Assembly: GCF_902804485.1 (NCBI RefSeq)
Contig: NZ_CADCST010000072.1
Span: 87,425-151,424 of the forward strand
Source of the DNA: Flavobacterium collinsii
GTDB taxonomy: Bacteria; Bacteroidota; Bacteroidia; Flavobacteriales; Flavobacteriaceae
Direction of reading: 5' to 3'
DNA: 64,000 bases
A program made the position numbers and the translations under genes. The notes under the pieces are model-generated. The model was given only the letters and a program-made list of their open reading frames with translations, ran no database searches and was not told the DNA's origin. This document shows positions 42,276 through 52,118 of the stretch, piece by piece. Positions within the stretch are counted from its first letter, which is position 1; every line of letters begins with the position of its first letter.

Positions 42276-43664
42276 TTATTCGGGATTGGCCATGATTTTG
42301 AATAGCTCTGAGTTGGAGATATAAAATCTGTTTTCCAGAGCGATTGAAGCCAGTTTTGCACTAACAAGGCTATTCTCCCTCGTATTGATAAGAAACAAAG
42401 AGCTTTCTCCAAAAGAGAACAATCGTTCTTCTGAGGTTAACATAGCGACGTTGTTTTCTACTAAATCTTTAGCCAGTTTTTTTTGCTTAATCAGTGAATT
42501 GATTTCTACTTTTTGTGCAGTGATCTTGTTGGTCAGCTGTGTTCGTTCCAGAGCCAATGCAAATTCATTTTCCTGAAGTTTGTATTTGGCTAGTTTTAGA
42601 CTTCCGCGTTCTTTTCTAAGAAACAAAGGGAAGTAAAACTCTAAACCAACCTTGTAATCGTCAAATTTATATTTGTCAACATATCTGGGTTCAGACAAAT
42701 AGGAGTACCCCACATTTATTTTAGGCAGCAACATGTTTTGCTTCAGGTCTTTTTCAACCTTTAGCATGTCAATTTTATTCTGTAATGCATTTAATTTCGG
42801 ATGCGCTTCTAAGTTTGTATCCCTTTGCAGAAGATCGTTTGTTTTTAAGGTTTCCTGCAAGGTTGATTCGAGTGCTGTTTCCGGCACAAGCTCGTCTGAA
42901 ATTTCCAACGGAATATTGTTTTCCAGCCACATAAAATTTGACAATTCGAGTTTGGCTTTTGTTAGTTTTAATTTAGAATCTTCAAGGCTTAAGGCTCTGT
43001 TTTTTACAATAATCCCGGCCTCAATGCTATCTATAGCCGGTTTGTCTCCCTGAGTGATGAGGGTTTTAATGCCTTCCAGACGAATTTCGGCATTCTTACT
43101 GTACATTTCGTAAAGTTTCATTTCTTCAAAATTCTTCTTCCAATTGAAATAGGCAAGCGATGCATCATATAGAATACTAACGGCCTGAAGTTTTCGCTCC
43201 GATTCGCTTAGTTTGATCTGAATTTTAGCTTTTCGAACATCTGCCATTCTTTGGTTGATAAACAATCCCTGTCCAAGCGGAACACTTATGCCAAAAGAAG
43301 TTAAACCCTGATTGGGTGTCGTGTTCTCCGGATTAAGATAAACCCCTTCGTTATTGTCGAATCCTGCTTTAAGTTCAATTCCATACCAGGTAGGGATTTT
43401 AAAACTGCTGTTTAGAATCGAATAATATTCTTTGTCTTTAAATTGTTTTTGGCTAAAATCTACTTCGATTTTTGGATCAAAACCACCACGAGCCATCATT
43501 AGATTGGCTTGTGCCTTGCTTACTTCCAAATTAGCATTTTTAACCAATGGGTGGTACTTTTTTACATATCCCAAAAACTCATTGTAGGTGAGTTCTTTTG
43601 AGAAAGGCTGCTGGCCAAAAACGGCACAGCCCAAGAAAAGAAAAGCGATAAGTATTGGTCTCAT
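42276..43664 (-). CDS. TolC-family outer membrane efflux protein
   Basis: A 462-residue outer-membrane channel. A signal peptide (MRPILIAFLFLGCAVFGQQ) precedes two helical hairpin repeats with the coiled-coil character of TolC, for example VSKAQANLMMARGGFDPKIEVDFSQ and LNALQNKIDMLKVEKDLKQNMLLPKINVGYSY. It is the last gene of the export operon; its start overlaps the HlyD stop by one base. It would form the outer-membrane exit for the ABC-HlyD pair. Confidence 0.9.
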   Translation of the reverse strand: MRPILIAFLFLGCAVFGQQPFSKELTYNEFLGYVKKYHPLVKNANLEVSKAQANLMMARGGFDPKIEVDFSQKQFKDKEYYSILNSSFKIPTWYGIELKAGFDNNEGVYLNPENTTPNQGLTSFGISVPLGQGLFINQRMADVRKAKIQIKLSESERKLQAVSILYDASLAYFNWKKNFEEMKLYEMYSKNAEIRLEGIKTLITQGDKPAIDSIEAGIIVKNRALSLEDSKLKLTKAKLELSNFMWLENNIPLEISDELVPETALESTLQETLKTNDLLQRDTNLEAHPKLNALQNKIDMLKVEKDLKQNMLLPKINVGYSYLSEPRYVDKYKFDDYKVGLEFYFPLFLRKERGSLKLAKYKLQENEFALALERTQLTNKITAQKVEINSLIKQKKLAKDLVENNVAMLTSEERLFSFGESSLFLINTRENSLVSAKLASIALENRFYISNSELFKIMANPE

Positions 43665-45010
43665 TATTTTTTTTCTTTAGTTACTTTTTGAGCGCTTTTG
43701 TAATAATTAGGAGGGAATCCGTTTAGAGTTCTCCAGATTTCGAACCAAATAGGCACAGTGTCTAACAACGCAATCGTTTGGGCGCCGGAACCAATGCTTA
43801 ATTGTTTTGGCCATTTGGTCTCGTTAGGATCCGGAGCGATCAAAATTCGGTACTTACCATTATCGCTAATAAAGTTTTCTATCGCCACAACTGTACCTCC
43901 AAAAGTTCCGTAGGACATATCCGGCCATCCTGAAAAGACAATGGTAGGCCATCCGTCAAACCAAACACGTACTTTTTCTCCTTTTCTGATCAAAGGCAGG
44001 TCAATTGGACTGATGTAGGTTTCTACTGCAATATCGTAATGAGAAGGCATTATCGTTACAATTGGTGTTCCCTCTTTTATTGTTTCACCTAAACCTGCCT
44101 GTAAAGCGCGGTTGATATAACCGTCCTGTACCGCTTTGATGTAGTACATGCCATTACGTAAGCTGTAATTGGCATATTGATTTTCGAGTTTGCTCACCTG
44201 TGCTTCAGTGTCAAATTTATTGCTCAGTGTTGTAAACTGGTCGCTTCTTGCTTTGGCTACTTTTTCACCGTACTCCGCCGTAATTCTGTTAATCTCCACT
44301 TTGGCGTTGATGTACTCATTTTTACTGGTCAGGTATTTGTTTTCCTGTGTGATGATTTTAGCATCAACATCTTGTAGTTTTAAACGTTTTTCCTCCACAT
44401 CCGTAAGCGGTTTCAATCCTTCTTTGTTTAATTGTACCGAACGGTTGTATTGAGTGTTGGCAATTCGCAGCTGTGTTTTTACGGCAATCAGATCGATACT
44501 GTCGCTTTTTATTTTTAAAAGAGATTGTTTGACTTTGTTTCTGGCTTGTTCCAGTTTTAGTCTTTTTTCATTTTCGATAGCTTGAATTTGTCCCGAAAGT
44601 GTTGTTACTTTTTCGCCATACGATTCCAAAGAGTTTTTCTTGGCATCTACCTGATTTTTGGTGTTTTCAACCAAATTAGGATCCATATAATCTTCTTTGA
44701 TCTCAGAAATAAACAGAATCGTGTCTCCTTTTTTAACGAAATCTCCTTCCTGTACGTACCATTTTTCAATACGTCCCGAAATCACACTCTGGATCGATTG
44801 TGGCCTTTGGTTGGGTTTTAAAGTGGTTACTGACCCTGAACCTGAAATGTTTTGCGTCCACGGCAATAAAAGCGCAATGATTCCTAAAATGGAAGATGCA
44901 ATGATGATTCGGTTTAGAATTTTATAATGTGGCCTGTTGCTTAAGTTTCTTACAGTCTCATAGCGATCAAGCGGCTGTAATTTTGTTTTATTGTCAGAGA
45001 TATTTAACAT
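43664..45010 (-). CDS. HlyD-family membrane fusion protein
   Basis: A 448-residue periplasmic adaptor. One membrane helix (IIIASSILGIIALLLPW) is followed by the N-terminal lipoyl half (IQSVISGRIEKWYVQEGDFVKKGDTILFI), a long coiled coil (about residues 125-290, containing LKLEQARNKVKQSLLKIKSDSIDLIAVKTQLR) and the second lipoyl half with the DIAVETYISPIDLPLIRKGEKVRVWFDGWP barrel. It bridges the ABC transporter and TolC protein encoded on either side. Confidence 0.92.
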   Translation of the reverse strand: MLNISDNKTKLQPLDRYETVRNLSNRPHYKILNRIIIASSILGIIALLLPWTQNISGSGSVTTLKPNQRPQSIQSVISGRIEKWYVQEGDFVKKGDTILFISEIKEDYMDPNLVENTKNQVDAKKNSLESYGEKVTTLSGQIQAIENEKRLKLEQARNKVKQSLLKIKSDSIDLIAVKTQLRIANTQYNRSVQLNKEGLKPLTDVEEKRLKLQDVDAKIITQENKYLTSKNEYINAKVEINRITAEYGEKVAKARSDQFTTLSNKFDTEAQVSKLENQYANYSLRNGMYYIKAVQDGYINRALQAGLGETIKEGTPIVTIMPSHYDIAVETYISPIDLPLIRKGEKVRVWFDGWPTIVFSGWPDMSYGTFGGTVVAIENFISDNGKYRILIAPDPNETKWPKQLSIGSGAQTIALLDTVPIWFEIWRTLNGFPPNYYKSAQKVTKEKK

Positions 45011-45013
45011 GGC

Positions 45014-46681
45014 TTATTTGTTTTTTTGATCCAGTATAATTTGACCGTTTTGCATTGTAATTTTTCGTGTCGATTTAGTTTTCCAATATGGATTTTTGGA
45101 AGAAACGATGATGGTCCATTTGTTCTTTTCAGAAGTAATAAAATCTATAATTTCATTGGCAACATTTTCGTCCATCGTATCCGTTGGATCTTCATAAAAA
45201 AGTACTCTTGGTTTGTGAATAATACTTCTGGCCAAAAGAATTTTTTGAGCATTAGAAGATGATAGTTGTTTTCCTTCAGGATGAATATGGGTGTTCAGAC
45301 CTTTGGGCAACAATTTTATTAGCGGACTAAGCTGAACGCCATCCAGTGCCCATTTCAGATCTTCGGTACTTATCAAAGGATCGTTAAAAGTGATGTTTTC
45401 TAAAATTGTCCCGTCAAATGGTGTTTCATTGTGAATGATACTGCCAATCTGCGAGCGATATTGTTTCAGATTTATTTTTCTAAAAGTATCATCATTGATG
45501 TAAAAAGCTCCCGAACTTTGTCTTAATAAACCGGATAATACCCTGATAAGAGTTGTTTTTCCTGATCCGTTTTCACCCTCAATGACAATTTTTTCACCCT
45601 GATCGATTTTTAACGAAATGGAATCTAAGGCATTCGTTGGAGAATCCGGAAATTTGAATTTTAAGTTCTCTGTTTCTAAAGAGATGCTGTTGTAACAATG
45701 ATCATTTAAGGAGTCAGACTCGGAGTTCTCCTCTAAAGCTAAATCAGTCACCTGTCCAATTTTCTCCACAGAAGTTAAAACATCGTAGAAGCTCTCCAAT
45801 CCAAGGATGATTTTTTCTACCGATGTAATCACCAGTAAAATGATGATTTCTGCGGCAACAAACTGCCCGATATTCATTTCCTGACTCAGCACCAGATAAC
45901 CTCCAATTGAGAGTAAACTTGCGGTAATAATGACTTTGAAAATAATCAATTGGGTAAATTGTTTTTTGATTACGCTAAAGTGTTTCTCTCTGTAATTAAG
46001 GTAACCCGCTACGATTGAATTGTTTTTTTGAAGCGCAAAATCATAATTCAGTTCATTGCGGAAACTAAAATTATTACGAGCCATTTCCTGTAACCAGCCT
46101 GCCACTTTGTATTTGAATTTGGATTCTTTTAAACTGGTCTCTAAGCCTGATTTATACGAAAATTTGAAAATAAAGTATAAAAGGAGGAACAATAAAAGTC
46201 CGAACACAATAAAGTAAGGATGGTATAGGGAGAGCAGAATAATTCCGAAGGTAATCTGAAGTAAAGCAGCTGAAAAATCGGTTAGTAATTTTGAAGTTCC
46301 TTTTTGAATTGTAAGTGTGTCAAAAAAGCGATTTGTTAGTTCCGGCGGATAAGTACCGTACAATTCTTCTGATTTTATTTTAGGCAAACGGGCTGCAAAT
46401 TCAAAAGAAGCACGTACGAAGATTTTTTGCTGTAAGTTTTCTGTAATACGCAATTGCATGAACGACAGCACACCAACAAGAGCCACACCACCCACTACAA
46501 GTATAATAAGTACAATCCAGGAAACACTAACTCTTCCGGATTGTATAAAAGTAATAATGGCCTGAATTCCCAATGGAAGTGATAAACTGACTAATCCGGC
46601 AAAAATGGCATAGAAAAAAATCTGGTAAATGTCTTTTTTGTCCAGTTCTAGTAAATGGTAAAATCTTTTTAAAGGAGTCAT
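45014..46681 (-). CDS. ABC-type export protein with degenerate ATPase motifs
   Basis: A 555-residue protein with the membrane domain (six hydrophobic segments in residues 1-300) fused to a nucleotide-binding domain, as in type I secretion exporters, but without a peptidase C39 domain. Walker A is intact (IEGENGSGKTTL). The other ATPase motifs differ from the consensus: the Q-loop reads GSIIHNETPFDG, the signature reads LSSSNAQ and not LSGGQ, Walker B ends LFYEDPT with E and D exchanged, and the H-loop reads IVSSKNPYW with no His. It may be a slow or inactive ATPase or a Bacteroidota variant. Confidence 0.85.
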   Translation of the reverse strand: MTPLKRFYHLLELDKKDIYQIFFYAIFAGLVSLSLPLGIQAIITFIQSGRVSVSWIVLIILVVGGVALVGVLSFMQLRITENLQQKIFVRASFEFAARLPKIKSEELYGTYPPELTNRFFDTLTIQKGTSKLLTDFSAALLQITFGIILLSLYHPYFIVFGLLLFLLLYFIFKFSYKSGLETSLKESKFKYKVAGWLQEMARNNFSFRNELNYDFALQKNNSIVAGYLNYREKHFSVIKKQFTQLIIFKVIITASLLSIGGYLVLSQEMNIGQFVAAEIIILLVITSVEKIILGLESFYDVLTSVEKIGQVTDLALEENSESDSLNDHCYNSISLETENLKFKFPDSPTNALDSISLKIDQGEKIVIEGENGSGKTTLIRVLSGLLRQSSGAFYINDDTFRKINLKQYRSQIGSIIHNETPFDGTILENITFNDPLISTEDLKWALDGVQLSPLIKLLPKGLNTHIHPEGKQLSSSNAQKILLARSIIHKPRVLFYEDPTDTMDENVANEIIDFITSEKNKWTIIVSSKNPYWKTKSTRKITMQNGQIILDQKNK

Positions 46682-46698
46682 ACTGTTTTTTATTATAA

Positions 46699-47343
46699 TT
46701 AGCGCAAAACGTTTTCTGCAAGGTTTAGGTAAAATTGAGTGGTCGTAACCGTTTCATTACAATCTGTAATTGTTTTTAAATGATCCGTTAGAAAATGCTG
46801 ATGTAAACTTCCTTCAACAATAGTTGAAACCAGTGATTTAGCAAATGGATAATCGGGATTCACTTCCTTTACAATGGAAACAACTCGATTGATAACCCTT
46901 TTGTAAATGACAAAGAAGCCTTCTTTATTCTCCTGATCGACTTCTTTTGTGTGGAGCGTTTTGGTGAATTCGGCAATTATGATTCTGTTTAAAATGGCTT
47001 CATTAATATGCTCGGTTGAAGTATCGTCTGTTATTTTTTCGGTAACTATGGTGATGGCTTTTTTTAGTTTTTCCTGCTTGTCTGCGATATTCGTAGTCGT
47101 AAAAACCAGTTTGTATTCCATCCAGCTCCAATACCATGAAGACAGGTAGACCAAAAGTTTGTGTTTGTTTTCAAAATAACGATAAATCGAACTTTCGTTT
47201 GAACCTATTTTTTCGCCTAATTTTTTAAATGTAAAATTATCAAAACCAATATCGTCAATTAGAAGAATACTCTGTTCAATTATTTTTTTTCCCAACGCAG
47301 ATGTTTCCGGATCTTTTACATAGATCTTTTCGTTGACTTGCAT
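46699..47343 (-). CDS. TetR-family regulator of the export operon
   Basis: A 214-residue regulator. The N-terminal helix-turn-helix is FDNFTFKKLGEKIGSNESSIYRYFENKHKLLVYL, the TetR pattern, and the remaining helical domain would bind the inducer. It is the first gene of the operon with the ABC, HlyD and TolC genes (17-nt gap to the ABC gene). I begin at MQVNEKIYVKDPETS, since the open frame upstream runs into the -7 box (47389-47396). A palindrome adjoining that box is probably its operator. Confidence 0.86.
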   Translation of the reverse strand: MQVNEKIYVKDPETSALGKKIIEQSILLIDDIGFDNFTFKKLGEKIGSNESSIYRYFENKHKLLVYLSSWYWSWMEYKLVFTTTNIADKQEKLKKAITIVTEKITDDTSTEHINEAILNRIIIAEFTKTLHTKEVDQENKEGFFVIYKRVINRVVSIVKEVNPDYPFAKSLVSTIVEGSLHQHFLTDHLKTITDCNETVTTTQFYLNLAENVLR

Positions 47344-47388
47344 TTTTATATTTGATAGTATAATTTGCATAAAAAAATATTTTTCATG

Positions 47389-47396
47389 CAAAGATA
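47389..47396 (-). promoter_or_regulatory. -7 box of the TetR-ABC-HlyD-TolC operon
   Basis: TATCTTTG on the minus strand, 45 nt upstream of the chosen start. Confidence 0.65.
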
Positions 47397-47410
47397 ATAG
47401 TATTACTATT
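47396..47410. promoter_or_regulatory. Candidate TetR operator
   Basis: AATAGTATTACTATT, a perfect 15-bp palindrome (7 + 1 + 7), directly upstream of the -7 box in the promoter spacer, where a bound repressor would block RNA polymerase. Confidence 0.65.
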
Positions 47411-47488
47411 GATTAAGAAATTTTAACTCTTATTTATGCTAATTTTTTTTAGTATTCAGTCGCAGTCTCAGTATTCGGTCTCAGTATT

Positions 47489-47776
47489 CAGTCACAATAT
47501 TCAGTTTTATTCCTGTTTTAAAATAGCAAACCCGACAGATTTTTAAAAATCTGCCGGGATTATTTATTTTGAAGATCCAATACTATCGCAACTCAGACTG
47601 AAAACTGCGACCGAATACTGCGACTATTCAGTCACGGTCTCAGTCACAATATTCAGTTTCATTCCCGTTTTAAAATAGCAAACCCGACAGATTTTTAAAA
47701 ACCTGCCGGGATTATTTATTTTGAGGATCCAATACTATCGCAACTCAGACTGAAAACTGCGACTGAATACTGCGAC
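47489..47776. repeat. 136-bp direct repeat with period 152 bp, each copy with a terminator-like palindrome
   Basis: 47489-47624 and 47641-47776 are about 96% identical (five differences seen). Each copy contains a palindrome (47531-47558 and 47683-47710) of CCCGACAGAT with its near-perfect complement. Outside it are CAGTATTCAGTCGCAG-type words in opposite orientations on the two sides. It lies between the export operon and the gpmI stop. Confidence 0.85.
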
Positions 47777-47782
47777 CGAATA

Positions 47783-49300
47783 CTATAACAGTGAATGGCA
47801 AGTCATAGCGTTAGGCTGCTGTATGCCCATTAACTCCAGAATAGTAGGAGCGATGTCGCCCAGTACCCCATTTTGAATATTTTTCAACTCTTTGTCTACT
47901 AAAATAATCGGCACCGGATTAGTTGTGTGTGCTGTATTTGGACTTCCGTCAGGATTAATCATCGTTTCGCAATTTCCGTGATCGGCAATAACAATTGTAG
48001 TGTAATTGTTGGCAAGAGCAGCTTCGATAACCTCTTTTACACAGGTATCTACCGCTTCGCAGGCTTTAATTGCGGCACTCATGATTCCGGTATGCCCCAC
48101 CATGTCGCCATTGGCAAAATTTAAGCAAACGAAATCTACCTCACCTTTGTTCAATTCAGGAACCAGAGCATCTTTTAATTCAAAGGCACTCATTTCCGGC
48201 TGTAGATCGTAAGTGGCTACTTTTGGAGAATTTCTTAAAATACGGGATTCTCCTTCAAATGGTGTTTCTCTTCCTCCGGAGAAGAAAAAGGTAACGTGCG
48301 GATATTTCTCGGTTTCGGCAATACGAATTTGTTTTTTACCTGCTTTTTCCAAAACCTCACCAAGAGTTTCCGTGATATTGTCTTTGTTGTAAACTACTTT
48401 TACGTTTTGATACGTTTCGTCGTAGTTGGTAAGCGTCACATAATACAGGTTTAATTTGTGCATGTTTTGCTCGTGGAAGTCCTGCTGTGAAAGCGCTTCT
48501 GTAAGTTCACGACCTCTGTCGGTTCTAAAGTTAAAGAAGATAACCACATCACCTTCAACGATTGTTGCTAATGGTTTTTCCTGTTCGTCAACCATTACGA
48601 TTGGTGCGATAAACTCATCGGTAACATCATGTGCATAACTGTCAAGGACACTTGCTACTGCATTTTTAGAGGGAGTTCCTAAGCCATTAACCACTAGGTC
48701 GTAGGCGAGTTTTACACGTTCCCATCGTTTGTCACGATCCATTGCGTAATAACGGCCAACGATTGAAGCAATTTTTACAGGAGTATCTTTAATGTGTTCT
48801 TCTAAATCCTGGATGTATTTTGCCCCTGATTTAGGATCAACATCACGTCCATCCGTAAAAGCATGAACAAAAACATTCTCCAGACCGTATTCCTGTGAAG
48901 CATCAATTAATCCGCGTAAGTGTGAGGTATGAGAGTGAACACCCCCGTCAGAAACTAATCCTAAAAAGTGAACTTTTTTATTGTTTTCTTTAGCATAAGT
49001 AAAAGCATCAATAAGGACTTGTTCTTTTGCTAGTGTTTGATGTGCTACGGCTAAGTTTATTTTGGCTAAATCCTGGTATACAATTCTTCCGGCACCAAGA
49101 TTCATGTGACCCACTTCACTGTTTCCCATTTGGCCTTCAGGTAAACCAACATTTAATCCGTCAGTACGAAGTTGTGCGCTTGGGTAATTTTTGTAAAGGC
49201 TATTTATAAAAGGAACATTTGCATTGTCTATTGCAGATACTTTAGGGTCAGGAGATTTTCCCCAACCGTCTAAAATCATAAGGATAACTTTCTTGTTCAT
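47783..49300 (-). CDS. gpmI: 2,3-bisphosphoglycerate-independent phosphoglycerate mutase
   Basis: A 505-residue glycolytic enzyme that interconverts 3- and 2-phosphoglycerate with two manganese ions. It opens with KKVILMILDGWGKS, carries GQMGNSEVGHMNLGAGRIVYQDLAKIN with the phosphoserine Ser, HAFTDGRDVDP, the VGRYYAMDRDKRWERV block, and near the C-terminus NGDMVGHTG and VIADHGNCE metal sites. The start at 49300 is used because the open frame upstream overlaps the -7 box at 49317-49324. Past its stop is the duplicated hairpin element, which may serve as its terminator. Confidence 0.96.
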   Translation of the reverse strand: MNKKVILMILDGWGKSPDPKVSAIDNANVPFINSLYKNYPSAQLRTDGLNVGLPEGQMGNSEVGHMNLGAGRIVYQDLAKINLAVAHQTLAKEQVLIDAFTYAKENNKKVHFLGLVSDGGVHSHTSHLRGLIDASQEYGLENVFVHAFTDGRDVDPKSGAKYIQDLEEHIKDTPVKIASIVGRYYAMDRDKRWERVKLAYDLVVNGLGTPSKNAVASVLDSYAHDVTDEFIAPIVMVDEQEKPLATIVEGDVVIFFNFRTDRGRELTEALSQQDFHEQNMHKLNLYYVTLTNYDETYQNVKVVYNKDNITETLGEVLEKAGKKQIRIAETEKYPHVTFFFSGGRETPFEGESRILRNSPKVATYDLQPEMSAFELKDALVPELNKGEVDFVCLNFANGDMVGHTGIMSAAIKACEAVDTCVKEVIEAALANNYTTIVIADHGNCETMINPDGSPNTAHTTNPVPIILVDKELKNIQNGVLGDIAPTILELMGIQQPNAMTCHSLL

Positions 49301-49316
49301 TAGTTTTTGTTTTTTA

Positions 49317-49324
49317 CAAAGATA
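49317..49324 (-). promoter_or_regulatory. -7 box of gpmI
   Basis: TATCTTTG on the minus strand, 16 nt upstream of the start, implying a very short leader. Confidence 0.55.
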
Positions 49325-49439
49325 AGTCATTTCTAAAATGGACAAGAAAGCACGGTGACAATTATGGTTAATAAAATGAAGCGTATTAAAAAATAATAAT
49401 TTGGTTAAAGAACCCTAAAAATTTTAAAATTAATTCACA

Positions 49440-51866
49440 CTAGGCTCTTTTTCTGATCTTATTTTTGACAGCATTATAGTCTATAAAATATTTCACACTT
49501 ACTGAAAAGATGTGTTTTAATGCCTGATTGTTCAGTAAATCGGCTATGTTGTGTTTAAAGTCTTTGTTGATAATGCGTTCAAAATTAGCGCCATTGTTGC
49601 GATACAAAACCGAAAGCTGACTGCCCGGGGCAAACCACCAGGAATAGGATAAATCAGTATTCCAGGAATAAAAACTGGAGTTTTTGTTTTTGGTATATTG
49701 CGGATAAGGGGTTAAGGTTCCGTCTTCCTGAAGTTCGAGTATATTTTTGTTTTCGGCATACGACCAATATTGTCTCACGGCGAGGTTGAGCGTCATGGCA
49801 CTGTTTAAAGCATATTTTCCGCTCAGACTGTTCGAATAGGTGATGACGTTTCGATTGGCAAAAACAATTGTTTCAGGAGTGCTGTCAATGTTGTCGTCGT
49901 CAAAATCGTCAATATAGCCTTTGTTGTTGTTTCTTCGCAGGAAACTAAAACTATAGATCATCAAAAGTTTGTCGTTAAAGCGATATCTTGGTCCGGCGTC
50001 TACACCATAAGCCATCCTTCCTTCTTCATCAGCAAAAATCACAAATGGATTTAAATCCAAAGCAAATTTCTTGTTGTAATTGGTAGAAACACTTCCCCAA
50101 AGTTCTATTTTTCTTGGAATGATAACATATCGGTTTTCTGCTCTCGGTTCGTAATAATCATGTGACTGTAAGGGGAAAAGGTCGATCCCGGCACCGTAAA
50201 AATTGTTTTTTAAGGTAGAAAGCTTGACTTCAGTACTGATCCTGTTTTCCTGAACTTTTCCCGATTCTTTGTTGAATTCTGTATACATATCATAGTCAAC
50301 TCTAAAAGTATTAAAAACCTTTGTTGGGTTAAGAATGCGATAGTTTCCATTTCCGTAGATGTTGTAATAGTTGGTGTAAAAGTTAATTCCTAAATCGTTA
50401 GGGTCAAAATCTTTGGAAACATAATCTGTGCCAATGCTGTAACGATAGTTTCCGGTGGTTTCGGCAAAACGAATGGTGCTGAAGACGCCGTTCTTGTCTT
50501 CGGTATTATTAATCAAACTGTATTTTACATTGCCTGATAAACTGTAAGTGTTGGCTTTGGTTCTTAAATCCCAAGCCAGTCCGGTCACATTGGCATCCCT
50601 GTAATGTCCATTTCGGGTCACGTTGGTATTGATAAGAGTAACAGAAGAATTTTTGCGGAATCGCTGGTCTAAAACTAATACATTATAATTGGTGAGAGGT
50701 TCTGCGACTTCGCGTCTTGTTTTGCCTGAAATAGTATCTTGTATAGTGGTAAAGGTTTGTTCGGTAACGGCATTTAAAATTCCAATTCCCAATCCTTTTT
50801 TTGTTCTTCCCGAGATTTTTAAAGCATTAATCAGATTTACATTCTGAACTTCTTCAATTATTTTTTCATCGTCTTTTAAAGTGATTTCTATTGAAGGTTT
50901 GCCACCAATCCTTCTGGAATAAAACATATTACCTTTGTTAAACAAGTCGGTTCCTTCTGTAAAAAAGGCCCTGTTTTCGTTAAATTGCTGCTCAAAAGGT
51001 CCTAAGTTTAAAATTTGATCGTCGTATTTGGTTTGTCCAAAATCCGGAATTAGAATGGCATCAAGGGTAAAAGCATCGTTTATTCCGTACTTAATATCCA
51101 TTCCGCCCTTTAAAGTGGCGAACGTTTTTTGACCGTCGGATGCATTTAAATAGTAAGAAGCATATGGCATAAAAAACAATCGGGTAGGAGGTTTGATATT
51201 GATTATTCCTTCCAGATTACCGTTTTGTTGGGTAAACGTTCCTATTTTGGTATCAATCAAATTCCAGGTGTATTTTTTACGTTCCCGTCTGATCTCTCTG
51301 AAGAAGTTAATTCCCCAGGTTTGTTTGTCTTCCCCAGAAAAACGCAAGGCAGCATACGGAATTTTTATTTCGACCGCCCAGCCTTTGTCATTCAGCACCG
51401 CTTTACTGATCCATACAGCATCCCATGAATAATCCTCGCCATTGGCATCTGTCATGATACAGTCACCCTGAACATCAGCCGCTGAAACAAAGAACTGAAA
51501 ATTTTGCTGACCGTCGTTAAAACCATTTATAAAGACTCCAAACAAATCGGCTGTTCCGAAATTGTCACGCTGTGAAATCTCCTTCAAAACCTTATTGGGA
51601 TCATCATACAGCAGTGCAGCAATATAAATCGCGTCATTGTTGTACAGAACTCTAACCTCAGTCTTTTGATTGTCCGGAATAGGTTTACCGTTATCGGGTT
51701 GGTACATTACAAAATCTGAAGCGGGTGTAACATTTTTCCAAGCCGGTTCGTCAATTTTTCCATCAATTAAAATATTTTCCTTAGTCAATTGAGCTTGCAG
51801 GATTTTCTTTTGGGCATAACCCCAAAAAGAAAAGAAAAGGAAGCTGATAAAAACTAATTTTTTCAT
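49440..51866 (-). CDS. DUF5916 outer-membrane protein with CBM9-like domain
   Basis: An 808-residue outer-membrane protein. After a signal peptide (MKKLVFISFLFFSFWGYAQ) comes a CBM9-like domain (IDGKIDEPAWKNVTPASDFVMYQPDNGKP...VRVLYNNDAIYIAALLYD). The remainder is the DUF5916 barrel, rich in alternating aromatic strands, with the typical FNENRAFFTEGTDLFNKGNMFYSRRIGG. The family is common in Bacteroidota and thought to act in binding or uptake of carbohydrates or peptides, but no substrate is known. No SusC/D partner is nearby. Confidence 0.87.
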   Translation of the reverse strand: MKKLVFISFLFFSFWGYAQKKILQAQLTKENILIDGKIDEPAWKNVTPASDFVMYQPDNGKPIPDNQKTEVRVLYNNDAIYIAALLYDDPNKVLKEISQRDNFGTADLFGVFINGFNDGQQNFQFFVSAADVQGDCIMTDANGEDYSWDAVWISKAVLNDKGWAVEIKIPYAALRFSGEDKQTWGINFFREIRRERKKYTWNLIDTKIGTFTQQNGNLEGIINIKPPTRLFFMPYASYYLNASDGQKTFATLKGGMDIKYGINDAFTLDAILIPDFGQTKYDDQILNLGPFEQQFNENRAFFTEGTDLFNKGNMFYSRRIGGKPSIEITLKDDEKIIEEVQNVNLINALKISGRTKKGLGIGILNAVTEQTFTTIQDTISGKTRREVAEPLTNYNVLVLDQRFRKNSSVTLINTNVTRNGHYRDANVTGLAWDLRTKANTYSLSGNVKYSLINNTEDKNGVFSTIRFAETTGNYRYSIGTDYVSKDFDPNDLGINFYTNYYNIYGNGNYRILNPTKVFNTFRVDYDMYTEFNKESGKVQENRISTEVKLSTLKNNFYGAGIDLFPLQSHDYYEPRAENRYVIIPRKIELWGSVSTNYNKKFALDLNPFVIFADEEGRMAYGVDAGPRYRFNDKLLMIYSFSFLRRNNNKGYIDDFDDDNIDSTPETIVFANRNVITYSNSLSGKYALNSAMTLNLAVRQYWSYAENKNILELQEDGTLTPYPQYTKNKNSSFYSWNTDLSYSWWFAPGSQLSVLYRNNGANFERIINKDFKHNIADLLNNQALKHIFSVSVKYFIDYNAVKNKIRKRA

Positions 51867-52118
51867 GCGGTTTTAAGAATCGAAAAATGGATGTAATGGC
51901 TTTTGTTAATAGACCCGATTTTTTTTAAAATGTTACAGTTTTAATTGAAATAAATGATTTTTCTGTCTTTTTTGCAAGAAAAGTACGTAAAAGCGCGTTT
52001 ATTTTTATCATTGGGTAAACCTCCTACAAAAATATTTGTTTTTTGGTCTAAATGCTAATTTATTACTTTGATTTTGTTAAAGTTTCAACAAAATAGGGCT
52101 GATTTATAGTCTTAAATT
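51867..52118. other. Divergent intergenic region
   Basis: Between the DUF5916 gene (-) and the L,D-transpeptidase gene (+). Apart from the promoter at 52119-52147 I see only AT-rich DNA, with no clear minus-strand -7 box and no small ORF of note. Confidence 0.5.
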
